NCBI RefSeq assembly: GCF_021155765.1
Contig: NC_060116.1
Location: 6,820,001-6,884,000 of the forward strand
Reading direction: 5' to 3'
DNA: 64,000 nt
Origin: Diprion similis
Lineage: Eukaryota > Arthropoda > Insecta > Hymenoptera > Diprionidae
How positions within the stretch are numbered: the stretch's first letter is position 1; the number at the start of each line of letters is the position of its first letter. The position numbers and the translations under genes were made by a program. Of this stretch, positions 40,256-52,622 are shown one piece after another. The notes below the pieces were generated by a model, which had not been told where the DNA came from, did no database searches, and saw only the letters and a program-made list of their open reading frames with translations.

Positions 40256-42985
40256 TAGGGTGGTCGTTGAATCGTTTTTTTATTTGCTGGAGGTTTTTTT
40301 TTTTGGAATTTCAATGTTGAATGGTCATAGATGAGCTCTAAATATAAAATAAAAATCTCCTTCTTTTCAAATTTTTATTTCGAAATTAATAATAATAATT
40401 TCCAACCTTGGGTCTGCCTGCTGGCTGTATTTTTTTGTTTTGTACTTAATTCTTGAGCACTAGAATGGAATTCTTCACGCATCTTCCTAAACAATCGAAA
40501 ATAACGACGTTTCGAAATTCGATGAAGATTACAAAAAAACAAAAAAGTATAAAATATCTCGTTATACAGCTTGAAAAATGATTAAAAACTAATATACTCA
40601 ATTAAAACAACCACGACTTGGATGAAATATACAATCTAAAGGGAGACTAAGAGCTGAGAATAAAAATGTGAAAAATTAGAGAGCAATTTTTTCTACACTC
40701 CGAGCCGATTCATGATCTTCCATTTAATGTGTATGTGCGTGTGTGTATAAATTGAAGAAAAATATTTATTATAAAAAAAAAATTTAAGAAAAAATCTCCT
40801 CATACTTATGAGTTGTAAGAATATGAGAATGTACTCGTGATCTTCGTCTCTGCGTCTTTTCCTTCGTCTTCGTCTTTGTCTTTGTTCGTGGTGGCAATCA
40901 AGGCGATGCTACGTCGCGTCAGCCCAGTTGACGTCGGTTTACTATACCGGACAGAAAGTGGCAGAGATTAGGAGAAAGTGGCGTGCATACATATTTGCTT
41001 ATGTGCTGCAGGCAAGGGTTTACAGGTAAGGATTCGATAAACGGAAAATGTTCGCTTTTGGTCTGTTTCGCCTAATTAATGCAGCGACGTAAGTAAATTA
41101 GTGATAATCCAAAAATCTCGACCTTTTGGCAACCTTCGAAAACACGGATATATCAGAAAACTTATAGGTATCTGGACTCAAGTGCTGCAGAGTTGAAATT
41201 TAGATCGATTTGTTATGCAGTTATGCATGAGACGCGTTTCCTTGGGGTTTTCCAATTACGCATGATGCATGACACCGTTCAAGGATTGGCGAATCTGTTT
41301 CTTATTTCTCTCATTTTCATTCGACTTTGCGTTTTTGTTGAATATTCAATTGTCATGTGATATTTATTCACTGTATTATTCTTCTTGCTCAGTACAAAAG
41401 CCTTTTGCACAACGTATGTTTAAACACTTTGGTTTTTCCCTGGCGGCAACGGCATGTTTTTAACCGCAACTTTCTTGTCATTCTCATCATATGGGACAAA
41501 TCTTGCAGCAGCTTGTATGTTCAGTAGGTATACTAGAAATATGACAATTCGTAATAACGGTTCTCTATCATTTCATGGGAATATCTATTTTCTGATCCAG
41601 ATGAGCTTGGTATTACAACTGTTTAATAACCTCAGCAAATAAAAACGCTATTATTATGCCGTTAACGCTAACTTTTATCAAATATTTATCATACAACTCA
41701 AACCTTATGAAATTATATTATGCATTGCCAATTAAGCATTCAATCGAAACGTCGTTACATGCTCAATTTACCTCCGATTCATAAGGTGGCAATCAAAACC
41801 GAATTGCTGATTCGCGAATTATTCGCTGATTGATGGAACTGACGGACGAAATATCGTCGATGAGAAATTTAATATTTATAATCCATATTCGTCGATACAT
41901 GTAATATTTATATGTATACATGTGTAAACGAATGGTGAAATTTTCTTTCGGCAACTACATCATTCAATGTCGCGTCTGTCGTGGATAAAAAAATATGATT
42001 TATATTATAAGTAACGATTATTTTTTTCAAAATATTTACCTATCGAACGATTTCATTATAGAAATTAATAGTGAAATTAATGTTGATTGGAAATCGTGAG
42101 ACTGGAAAACAACTTAATCATGATGTAAGTATAAAGTCAAATACGAATTTCAAAAGAAAAATTCAGTCATCTTCACTGTGAACTTCGAAAAGTATTTATG
42201 TGTAATCTTTGTAGGGAATTCCTTGAATATTTTAACGGAACGACGAACATCACCGGTTATTGATCGTTCCTTTATCGATACTTGTAACGCAAGCGATAGC
42301 GATGGCGCATCTGATTACGTTTCATTGAAACTAATCGATGCCGTGATGCCACATTAATTCTTGCAGGTCGTGAGTGTGAATGCGATAAATAAAGTGATTA
42401 GTTTAGTTTAATTTGACGGTCAAAACTTGAGTGCTGGACGAAAGACGCAGCATGGAGCTTATGCAGATGAATAGAAGAAAATCTTGCACAACAAACCCTC
42501 TCCAATCAATTATTTATCTATCTTGAAAGTAATAGTTTATTTATTTATGTTTTTTCTTTCTTACTCAACTGGGTAAAAGTTAAATCCAATATTCATTTAT
42601 ACAGTATGACAATTAATTAATTATAACTCTTTTCTACACTTTCTTACGATCGGAATAACAACGTAATGCGACAACAAAGTTATATTGAATGTCTCGACTT
42701 GCACTGTTTGCAATTGTGTGTATCGGTATTATGAGAATGTATCGATCAAGACGCGGTACGACGGTTCTGTTTATTATTCTTGTAGAACGGTGGGTTATTT
42801 CGCATTGGAATTCTACGCGTGTCAATCCCTGCGTGTCCTTTCTTGAACATGGCGCAATTTTTATATGAAATACATTTCTCGAATTCCTGTAGGTACCTAT
42901 ATGTACGTATAAGGGTATAAAGCAACTGATTCAAATTTACCATATATGTGAAATATTTATATGTATGTATACATATAATACATAC

Positions 42986-43538
42986 CAGGGTGGCTGTTAA
43001 AAAAAAAGGTCGTTGCTCCAACTTGAAAAATCTTGAATCCACCTTAAAAAGAAAGATCCCGAAAGTTTCAATGCTCTATCTCACTATTAAGGAGCGCCGG
43101 CAATGTTGTTTTTATTTATTCATTTTCCTTATAAAATAAGATTTTATTTTATCTCGGACCCCGATTTTTTTAAATCTTAGAATGATTAGAAAAAATAAAA
43201 AAATAAAACAGTAAACAAATAAATCTGGGATCAATAATACTTTTTATTCAAAAATATTCATTTTTTCCATGATGGAATAAACAACATGGCGTATTGAAAA
43301 AAAACGTAGCCTACAAATCCGTACATAAAATTTTCTTAAAGAAGACTAGAATAAAAATTTAACAAATCAGAACAGTAACAAAAATTAAATCGAATGAAAA
43401 AAAAAATATTTAAAAAAAACTGCCGGCACCCTTAAATAGTGAGATACAGTATTGAAACTTTCAGAATCTTTTTCTTTTCAAGGTAACCTCAAGATTTTTC
43501 AAGTCGGAGCAACGAACTTTTTTTTAACGGCCACTCTA
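42986..43538. mobile_element. MITE-like element with long terminal inverted repeats
   Basis: The outer roughly 125 bases at each end are inverted copies: CAGGGTGGCTGTTAAAA on the left and, read inverted, TAGAGTGGCCGTTAAAA on the right. Both continue through matched blocks such as GTTGCTCC, CTTGAAAAATCTTGA, GAAAGTTTCAAT and TATCTCACTATT, up to the shared GCCGGCA. Identity of the arms is roughly 80-85 percent by eye. The middle (about 300 bases) is AT-rich without a transposase, so it is non-autonomous. Flanks are TA-rich, which hides any target-site duplication. The superfamily is not determined. Confidence 0.75.
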
Positions 43539-43846
43539 CTATATACATATATATATATATATTTACCTAAACTTGTAGCGAGGTTCAGTGTGCGGAAAAT
43601 CTTTTATGCAAAAATCCAAATGAAATATATATAGGCTGTAGTGTATTCTATGTATAGAATTTTCAGAAAACTATCATCTCAAGGTTCGTGCTGTAGAGTA
43701 CGTGTAGTGAAGTAGCTATGCCTTTGTAAACGATCATGGCTAATAAAGAAGTTAATTGCCCTTGCCATCGTAAATATTCGTTATAGGAAAGTGAGGAAAT
43801 ACTTTTACCGTACAATAAATTCCATGCATAGTGTGTGTGTGCGTGT

Positions 43847-43848
<2 letters not shown>

Positions 43849-43909
<61 letters not shown>
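43849..43909. repeat. AT microsatellite
   Basis: A TA run of about 60 bases, preceded by GT repeats and followed by five or so AAAT units; a compound simple repeat. Confidence 0.95.
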
Positions 43910-43919
<10 letters not shown>

Positions 43920-44471
43920 TAAATAAATTAACTTGGAATTCCTTGCTGTGAATTGGTACAATACACCGCTTCATAAATATTTCCGCCTTTTCTAACCACA
44001 CATTACATATGTTAACGAACTTAAACAACCAATATCTAACCTAACCCAACATTTCTATCCTCGGTAGTAAACAAATCGTATAACATTTCGTGCGAACGAA
44101 TTAGTTACTTTATATACTCGTATATATATATATATTTTTTTATTGGCTTCGTGTATATAACTTATGAATATTTGGATTAGACTGTAGATATGTGTATGCA
44201 TTATAGATTTTTCCCGTTAATTGTTGTAAAAATAATACACATCGTTGCAAGTTACTTAAAAAAAAAAAAAAACAACAAAAAACAAATAATAATAAGGAAA
44301 ATCGCATGTATTGTACATAATGAAAACTGCGGATGAATGGCATCGATCGGTGATGCACAGACTGTATCATACGTATATGCATAGTCATTTCGGACACAGT
44401 GTATTTCTTATGCATACGCACAGACACAATAAACATGTATTTTCTCATGCTAGCGTGAAAGTTATACTCAC

Positions 44472-44542
44472 AGTTTAATTCTGTTATTAAATTTCTCCAC
44501 ACGCGCGGCTATAACGTCGATCGTCCGAACAATTCTCGCCAT
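44472..44542 (-). other. Candidate coding start exon of a nested gene, unknown
   Basis: On the minus strand an ATG in fair context begins 23 codons (MARIVRTIDVIAARVEKFNN, then RIK) that end at a strong GTGAGT donor in phase 2. The frame is also open upstream to an acceptor-like ACAG near 44563, so it could equally be an internal exon. No family was recognised. It could be the start of the gene whose last exon is at 32191-32345, but the phases need at least one exon between them. Confidence 0.25.
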
Positions 44543-47500
44543 GTTGCGTTTGGAGTTGGAAACTGTAAGAATCTTCGAAATATTAACCGGCGGACGTGGA
44601 ATGTCTGTCTGAAATTTACAGACTGTCACGTAAAATAAATTTATGAAACTTGTTTCAACCGCTTGATTAGACGCGTCCGATGGTGAATCCGAAGATCAAT
44701 CACTAATCGTAAGTTGCACCTTGCTTTTGGCTTTAACATCGTCGTAATATATTCTCCTTCATTCTATCAAAGAACATTGCATCACTTTTTAACTTACCAC
44801 TTGTCAGCCGAAATTCTTTTTCCTATGATATCATCCAAATTATAGACGAGAGTCGATTCCTTGTTTTTGTATGTTTTAGGAAATTTTCTCGCACGTGCTT
44901 TTTTCAATTTCATTGCGAAAAGTTTAGGCTTTAGACTTCATATTTAATAAAATAAAATAGCAAGTCCCTGCGAAGGTGCGGCAGCAGGTGAAAGGCCCGG
45001 TTTAGTCGCTCGCAATTAAGTTCAGACCAAATGCCACGGCGCTTTTGTGCAATTTTATAAAACAAGAGAAAGCGGAGTTTTATATATTAAAAGGATAGTT
45101 GATGCGAATCCCAAATCTGACCTGTATTGTAATTTTTTAATCCGACTTACTTTTAACGCTATCTGTTTCAATCCAGTTACAGTAAAGACGCGATTTTTTT
45201 TTTAAGGAAATTCATTTAATTTAATACTCCGTAAATAATAATTAATGTTTGTAAAAGCTGCAGGTTGTTCGAATTTGCATTCAGAGTTTCCCGGCACTTT
45301 GGAGTTTTAATCCTGTACTGTTTTACGTATTAAATTTCACTCGGCCGCTCGGAGCTCGAAGACGTTGATTAATTTATTACAGAATCTAATTTATCACATT
45401 TACTCAACCATCGAATTTAACTGACGTCGAAGCTTTCGAGTCGTTTCTCTTAAAATCTGGATTACGCAAAAAGCATTGCAATGTAATTTCGCAATTCGAG
45501 GTTCGTTCTTAACCATTTTTTCACGACGGTAATAACTTCGAGAAATTGTCTAGTTCCTGTGCGTTATTTACATATTCAATATGCGTGAAAAAATAATTAT
45601 ACGATATCCGGACTCGTATTTACTTGTTTCCCAAAAAAGGTTCGGTTCAACCTTACGTGATTTCGACATATTATTAAATTACTACCGTACGCAACGGACG
45701 CATGTTTGTATAATTTCATTCTTACGCAATAGTGAAATGTCGACTGTTCTACGGAAGTTGCTGGTCAACCTGCACATTATTCATTGATGCTTCAAGTGTT
45801 TTCGTTCAATGACTATCGGCTGACATATTGGGGAGAAAAAATTAATCTTCCGACGGATTTTCGTTGAGATGATACGTTAGCTACACACGTTATGGAAATT
45901 AAAAAAGTCTCCAAACAATTTTACAAAATTCTTTTTCCAAAGTTTTTATTAATATCAATGAAATAATAGTCGTCGTAGTGATTTTCTGCTCATTGCATCG
46001 CCCGGATGACTCGTATATAAAATACAGACTCCGACTTGTCGATTGAACGTTTGCCGTTATAGTTATAGTTATAGAAAGTATACCCGTTGGTCCTTGGATC
46101 AACGACACTCGTTAATTTGCGCATTTGTGTATCCAGCGCGTTTTAACACGCTAATCCGACTCGCCATTTTTATTTACATCAGGAGGTGACGTGCTGTGTC
46201 CTTGCTTATCGTTTAGCAAGTTACACAGGTGTGTTCTTTTTTTTTTTCGTAGTGTGTTTGTGTGTGAAAAATCATTCAACGATAATAATGAAATTAATAA
46301 AAAAAAGTACGTTACGTGTACAATACATTAAACGGCTGATCGTAAAGCGGATTAGATTTTCCACTGTGTTTGTTCATAGTGGTTTTTTATTTTTAACTTT
46401 TTTTTTGCGCCGCCAACTATTCACGGTCGAATTACCACCGATCGTATAATCTCGGAGCACTGTATTCACATTTTAAGTTGAATTTGCATCACATTATTGC
46501 ACCAATATTACAATGATGTTGACGATTAATTGCAGCGTTGCTTAAGACTTTGAGTCATAGTGGTGAGTATTTTTACCACCTGTTTTATATCCTTTTTTCA
46601 ACATATATCTTCGCAGTTTTTTTGCTATTTCTAATAGTATAGTAATATATCTAGGTTTTTACTACTCGAGAGTAATTATTGCGATATAATTTTAAGTTGT
46701 TGTTGTCATGAAGAAATTGATTGACAAAACATCGTGAACCTTGAAGGAATAATTCATTTCCGAGAAAGTTACCCCTCTATACGTTACATACATGTTTTAC
46801 ATAAATTATAAGTTTCTAGGATCGCTGATTACTAATCTGAAATCAGATTTTGAAAACTTGGTACAGCGAATGCAGTCAGCGACCCCGAAAAGCCCTGCAT
46901 AGAGTTTTTGGGCCGTATTCGATAAAATTTGAAATTTTCGTCTACCATATTAGATCCACCTTTCGTAATCGGTGACCCCAAAAACCGTAGAACATTATCT
47001 TGTTATTAAATTTGAGTCAGCTCATTAATTTGTGACGCACGGGGTTAACCCGCGTGTTAATTCATTGGTATTATTACACGATATAACGGGTTTCTCCACT
47101 CGTTATCTTATATACTTATGCATACGTTGAAATGCACTTTATTTACTCTTACTTTTCTGTTTTTATAAAACCACGAAACGGCAATTCATCCATCTGTCAG
47201 TGTCACAATAGCGACTGCTCAATTTTCTGTTACTGTAATTGTATATTATAGAACGAGCGTTCGATTGATCTTTATCTCAAACTCGGTCTACTTACACCAT
47301 TGTGAAAATCATCGTTGGAAGATTGAAAATCGACGTTTTATTTTCTTCTTCTGGCGCATTTGACAAAATGATGATACTTGACGCAATGTTCGCGGGATGT
47401 ATCTAACTCGATTTATTCTAGACTATAATAGTGCATGAAAAGATCGATTTCGATTAGCAAAACATTACTCGAAGTGATTCGGATACTTTCTCGCCTTGCG

Positions 47501-48490
47501 AAGCCGAAACGAGCTGCGTGAGCTATTACATACTTATATATACGTACAGTCAGTGAAAGTCCTGCAGAAAAATTTACATCTCTAGTTGTATCGTTCGAGC
47601 GGAATCCTGTCCACACGATACCTCGTCTTCTTTTATACCTACGTCATCTGGGAATTGATCCTCTTCATCTTACCCTTTCAATGGTCCTTATACCTATAAG
47701 ATGTGCCTATGAATACATGGCCTATAATCGCCATCTTTCCTTTACGGCCATGCCAACAAAACCCGCACCATTCACCTCAGGTATATCCGTTTAGCTATAA
47801 AATGCATTATTTCACCTTGACATGTTTTATTAATCTCATCGCTCTCATTGTGCGTAAGATGAGGTCACATGTGCATATATGCATGATTATGCACGCTGTG
47901 CATATGCTTTGCTGGTAAGAACAAAGTGTTCCACTTTGAATATGAAGAAAGCTAGAAAATAGGCACTCGAGATTGAATTGAAACGTGTATATTTCAGTGT
48001 GAAAATCCGAGTGTCACATTCTCAATATCATACTACCCGGTGTGAAAGAACCCGAAGAAAGCGTTTGGCATTTGCATTCAACGTAATGGAACGTAAGGTG
48101 TATGAAAAACTAAGAGGAAAGGCGAATCGAGCAAGAAAAATTTTGCTGATTGCAGATTTTTTCTCTCTTCATTAAATTTTTAGAGTTACTTATCACACCA
48201 TCCACCGTAAGACTAGTCGAGTACAAGTAATTGTTAACGTCATATTCTCTTCGCCTAACAAAGCCTAACAAAGCGTATGAAGTGAGGGAGGAGGAAGATA
48301 TTATTATTATTATTAATATTATTATACTATGCTGAAGATGGCAAGGGAATGGCTAATCGATTACGAGGTTGATCACAATATGATGGGAGCTTGACACATT
48401 TGTTGCGATCGATCTATACTGGAAACGCTAACGCGGTTTCATGTGAAGATTGTGCAATCAAGCAAATTGTACTTCCAACAAGTTGATCAA

Positions 48491-48522
48491 CTACCTACCT
48501 ACCTACCTACCTACCTACCTAC
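48491..48522. repeat. CTAC tetranucleotide repeat
   Basis: Eight perfect CTAC units in tandem. Confidence 0.95.
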
Positions 48523-51000
48523 ATACGCAGCCGTGAGACGAGAATATTATTCTGTCGATATATCGACGGAGGATAATTAATTATGCGTCTGATCATTCAG
48601 TCACGTTAATTGGGGAGGATTGCTGATGAGATGTCGAGTCTTGGGCTGTAGCAACTGCTTCTGATGATCATACGGGTCAGACATATTGAATGAAACTATT
48701 GAAAGAGAGTTGAATATACGTAGTATAGTTGGACGAGGATTGGAAAATACACAACCTCTAATCTATGCAAATATCAACCTGTATGTTGGTTGAAGTGGAA
48801 AGTTGAATGGCTAAATGAATTCCGCTGTACTCTGCTGAATCGTCCTCAGCGATTTTGTCAGGATTATTCGGCAGCAGAAATCTACCGAGTGATTAGTTAT
48901 TTAGACCTGTATAATAGATTCGAGGAACGAGAAACAGCATGGGAAATTCGTCGAGAGTGATTGTTTTAGCCAGTTTTGCATTTTCGCTCGCCGTTTGTAT
49001 TTCAGCACTGGCTTGTTGAATAGTTTTTCGCGAAACGCGGGTTGAAACTGAGGACATTTTTGGCTATCAGTATTTGCGCATCGTTATTGTACACATTATC
49101 GCTACGCTGGTACGTTAAAAGAAAAAAATAATAACAAAAAAAAAAAAAATTATCCTCATCACGGCAGAATGTGAAAGTATAAGTTGACGTACAACCTATG
49201 TATATAAAGTCGCGTACGCAACGGTTAACTGTCCATCAATAATCACCTAATCTGAATGATGTAAAAATTATTTCACTTGACGGATGAGCAATCCGTATAT
49301 TAAAACGATTAAAGTCGATGACCGATATCTGTGTTACCAATTTGATAATCAAATCGTGGAAAAATGGAGGATTGAAATCGTACGAACTGGACAGAGATTT
49401 TTGTCCGAGGACAAGTTCACGATAAGAGATTGTTGGCGTGGATATTTATATAATATATTTGCTATTCCGAATATCCGTTTCTAAAATACTTAGTCCTGTA
49501 GTATCGTTGAGCGTTAGCTCATTATGAAATCTTCACGGAATCCGGTGTTTATTTTTTTAATGTTTTTAATAATACCGGTATTTGCGGATAACTCGCGTCG
49601 AATGAAATGTGTGGAAAAAAAAGAAAACAAAAACAAATTGCCAAATATATCCTCGTTATTCAACAAGCATGTACCTTTAATGCATGCTTACGTAACCATC
49701 ATAGAGTTCTTTCATCATACCTCGATTTCCTCTGTATGCAGTAATATACAGTATTAAAATTTTTTATGAGCTTGAAGTTAGTAACGTTAACGTAACGAAA
49801 CATTGGGTGGGAGGGGATTACTATTTTGCAAATTTATAATGACTTTGAAGTAGTTAAGTTTTCAGAATATGAATACGTTTTCCGATATTGTGAATTACTA
49901 CGTTTCAGACATTCCTGCCATTGTGAAATAACGATTTTTTCGAAACTTAAATCATTACAATGACATTATTTTGTCGTATGATTTATCTCTCGTCTTTATT
50001 AAACGCACAGATTTAACTGCCATGAATTTAAACTCTCGGAAATTCTTCTGCAGAAATAACTCCACTCGTTTAATACCTTGTCACTTTACTGGTTTTAAAT
50101 CAGATTCTTGTTTTATAGGAATCTGGAACGCACCACCGTTTCCCATAAAAATATTTTTCACAGGTTGATTTCAAGTAGTTAAAATCCAATCAGAAATGCG
50201 GCGATTTCCGATGTCATTGTTTGAAAGTTAACAACTAAATAAATACATTCCACCACCCGCACGCAGCTTCACTATACATACTCGTAAAACCTCATTTACT
50301 AGTCTCTTTCACTCTCATCTATATAGATTCATGATACCTACTACCTGCCTCTGAAATATCCAAAAGAGAATCGAGTCTGTAACGGACGGTGAATTTATTC
50401 TCACTGAAAGTGTTCATGGCTTTGAATTTTTAATGGGGGAAATTTGAATGCGTTTAATGTTGCGCGAGTTTTATCGTCCTACACATAATCACAATGATAT
50501 TATTAGCATACCGTTAGCATGTCATTAATGTCACGCTCTTTACACGGGCCTTTGCTTTATATCGACGACGCACACGTGGGCTGTACTACACTATTTATAA
50601 TACTGCGATATACGCTTGCCGCACACATTTATAAACTTGCAAGCGCACCCGTCGCATAGAATTAAACACATTCATGCTGGTTTGAATCCGGAACCGTAGC
50701 CGTTTGTTTTACTCGAAATCTCATCGTCAGCGCTGTTTAGATCGTGTACGTATGCAATATTGTCACGATTGCTGAAAAAATTGGCAACGGCGATAGCTTG
50801 TTGGAAATTCATATTTCTTTCACTTTAGAAAGACTCTCTTCCTCTCTCTCTCTCTCTAAATCTCTGTACATAATTCGATGCAAACGCGTCAACTCTGAAC
50901 AACTCAAACCACCGGAATAGTTATCTTCATTATTGATTCGGCAAGTGCGGTATACAGTTTCGTGACAATCGAACACTTCGGATGTGACAAGCTTGTTACT

Positions 51001-51024
51001 TGACCAATTTCTGCACAGGTACGT
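51001..51024 (+). promoter_or_regulatory. Second recursive splice site candidate
   Basis: A 3' splice site (CCAATTTCTGCACAG, ending 51018) with a TTGAC branch-like motif upstream is joined directly to GTACGT. It is weaker than the site at 33715 but has the right layout and strand. Confidence 0.35.
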
Positions 51025-51413
51025 CTAAACGTGAGCCCATATGGCAATTATTGAAACAATCAAACTTTGTTGAGTTGGATACTTGAGCCTGAAAATAAGC
51101 CCGAAGTGTAGTCCTCTCCTGATCGATATTACAGTCGTTCTCGAAACCAGTCCGAATTAACGATTATATATATTATTAACGACATTGAAACCTCTGTTTT
51201 TTTTCTTTATTCTTTAATAAATTAAAGTCGACGCCTATATAGCGACTCGAGGTGAAAATATTAAACGCAATAATCCAATCCCGCACAATTTATGAAAATG
51301 CTTTCAGGCAGTACGATTTAACATGAATTTCGCCCTCGTTATAAGTGCGTCGAATAATTTCCAGTCCATTGAATTTTTGTCCACTTGTGTGTGATGCAGA
51401 TTATATTAGAATC

Positions 51414-51419
51414 TTTATT
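51414..51419 (-). terminator. Poly(A) signal of the nested cytochrome b5 gene
   Basis: AATAAA on the minus strand, 149 bases after the cytochrome b5 stop codon; the closest canonical signal downstream. Confidence 0.55.
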
Positions 51420-51567
51420 GGCTGAATATCGATTGCAGGAGAGCCATTTTTTCATATAGCAGATCATTACAAACAACATTCGATTCTATCGCGAGTTCGA
51501 AACGACACGATCTTCAGTGCATTGAGTATCTTTGAATGCCTTGACGCGGTATGATGAACTTGTCTTT

Positions 51568-52622
51568 TCACTTTCGGTTGAAATGAGCAAACGAAGCGAC
51601 CAAGATGACGGCTACTGGAACAGCAGCTACCACAGCGATTCTGAAATGTATGTGAAACGGGTGGTTAGACATGCTCCTCAGATTTGCTACTGCTATAACG
51701 TTATAGTCACAATATTAGCGGTCGTTGCTACCCAGACGTTATCCGGTTAATTTAATATTATAAATAATGTATTCGTCGACCGCGTTTTAACGATGTTGAG
51801 ACAAAAGGAGCGGAAGAGAAGGGAAAGAAGGGGTAGAAAATGTTTGCGTATTCGTTGACTTTTGTAAAATCAGTAACGCGGAGTAATCGATAGGTTGTAA
51901 CTAGCAGTAAGTCGTGTATCGTACTTTGCCCAAGGTACTGAGTAGTTCTTCCAGGCGGATGCCTTGATGTCCTCCTGAAAAAGAAAAGTAAAAGAGATTC
52001 ACAATCGGCGTGGATAATTGACGACACGTGGTACCGATCGAATCGAAATTTAATGTAAAATTTAATTTTTCACAAATTACTGGATGCAAATCTCCGATCA
52101 ACAGTGTTGCCAATATCTCCTTAGCGGCACTGGAGTGTCCGACATCCGCGAAAGCCTTTGTAGCGTCGGTTCCCGATTCGTTTAGAATCTCCTCATCTCC
52201 GCCCGGATGCTGTGAAACGATCAATGACGTCACGACAACGTAAACTCGTCAGAACTCGAGGCATAGACAGTGTCGCTTACTGCATTGCTATATCTATAAA
52301 GTTCAATAATCATCACCGCGATGTGAAATGAAATCGCTTTGAAATAACAAAACGTTATACAACTCATTCTTGCAAAGGTTGCGTTCAACTCCAGCAACAA
52401 GCTTTCGTGTAGATTCGTTGTCATTCTCGTTCTATCTCCCCTCAGGCATGCAGAGCGAAGTGCCGATGCAGATTCTTGTATGGATTAACAGGAAGCTTTG
52501 CCACATACCTGCTCCAAGTACTTGGTAACGTCGTAGACTTTCCCGTCAACGGTGATCCAGCACGATTCTCTTCCTCGGTGCTCGTTAACTTCTTTCAACG
52601 TGAATACGGTTTTTGCCGCCAT
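51568..52622 (-). CDS. Cytochrome b5, tail-anchored, nested in the furin intron (complete)
   Basis: Four coding exons, 52622-52509, 52209-52081, 51974-51925 and 51640-51568, have GT-AG borders and join in phase to 366 bases, 121 residues. Residues 1-90 are the heme-binding domain: CWITVDGKVYDVTKYLEQ, then HPGGDEEIL with axial heme ligand His39, and DVGHS with ligand His63, the same positions as in vertebrate microsomal b5. Residues 98-116 are a hydrophobic segment (IAVVAAVPVAVILVASFAHF) followed by a short basic tail (NRK), so the protein is C-terminally anchored in the ER or mitochondrial outer membrane. Cytochrome b5 passes electrons to desaturases, elongases and P450s. At 121 residues it is a little short for the family because the linker before the anchor is brief. 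The start is fixed by the ATG 8 codons before the conserved EVNEH. It lies antisense to its host intron. Confidence 0.93.

Larger units (their letters stand above)
32346..42985. other. Furin intron, part 3: repeats, no certain gene
   Basis: AT-rich intron with GA-rich tracts (34030-34068, 35797-35829), long AT microsatellites (36144-36202, 40183-40252) and poly(A) or poly(T) runs. Two short sequences, near 37390 and at 40254, resemble the ends of the MITE at 42986. No other gene was supported. Confidence 0.5.
43539..51567. other. Furin intron, part 4: no certain gene
   Basis: Intron sequence with a CTAC tetranucleotide repeat at 48491-48522 and short poly(A) or poly(T) tracts. Besides the exon-like segment at 44472-44542 I see no coding signal. 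A recursive-splice candidate lies at 51018/51019. Confidence 0.5.

Noticed and set aside
43752..43961. Open frames rich in Tyr-Ile repeats here and at 13512-13862, 27203-27338
   Set aside because: They are translations of AT microsatellites.
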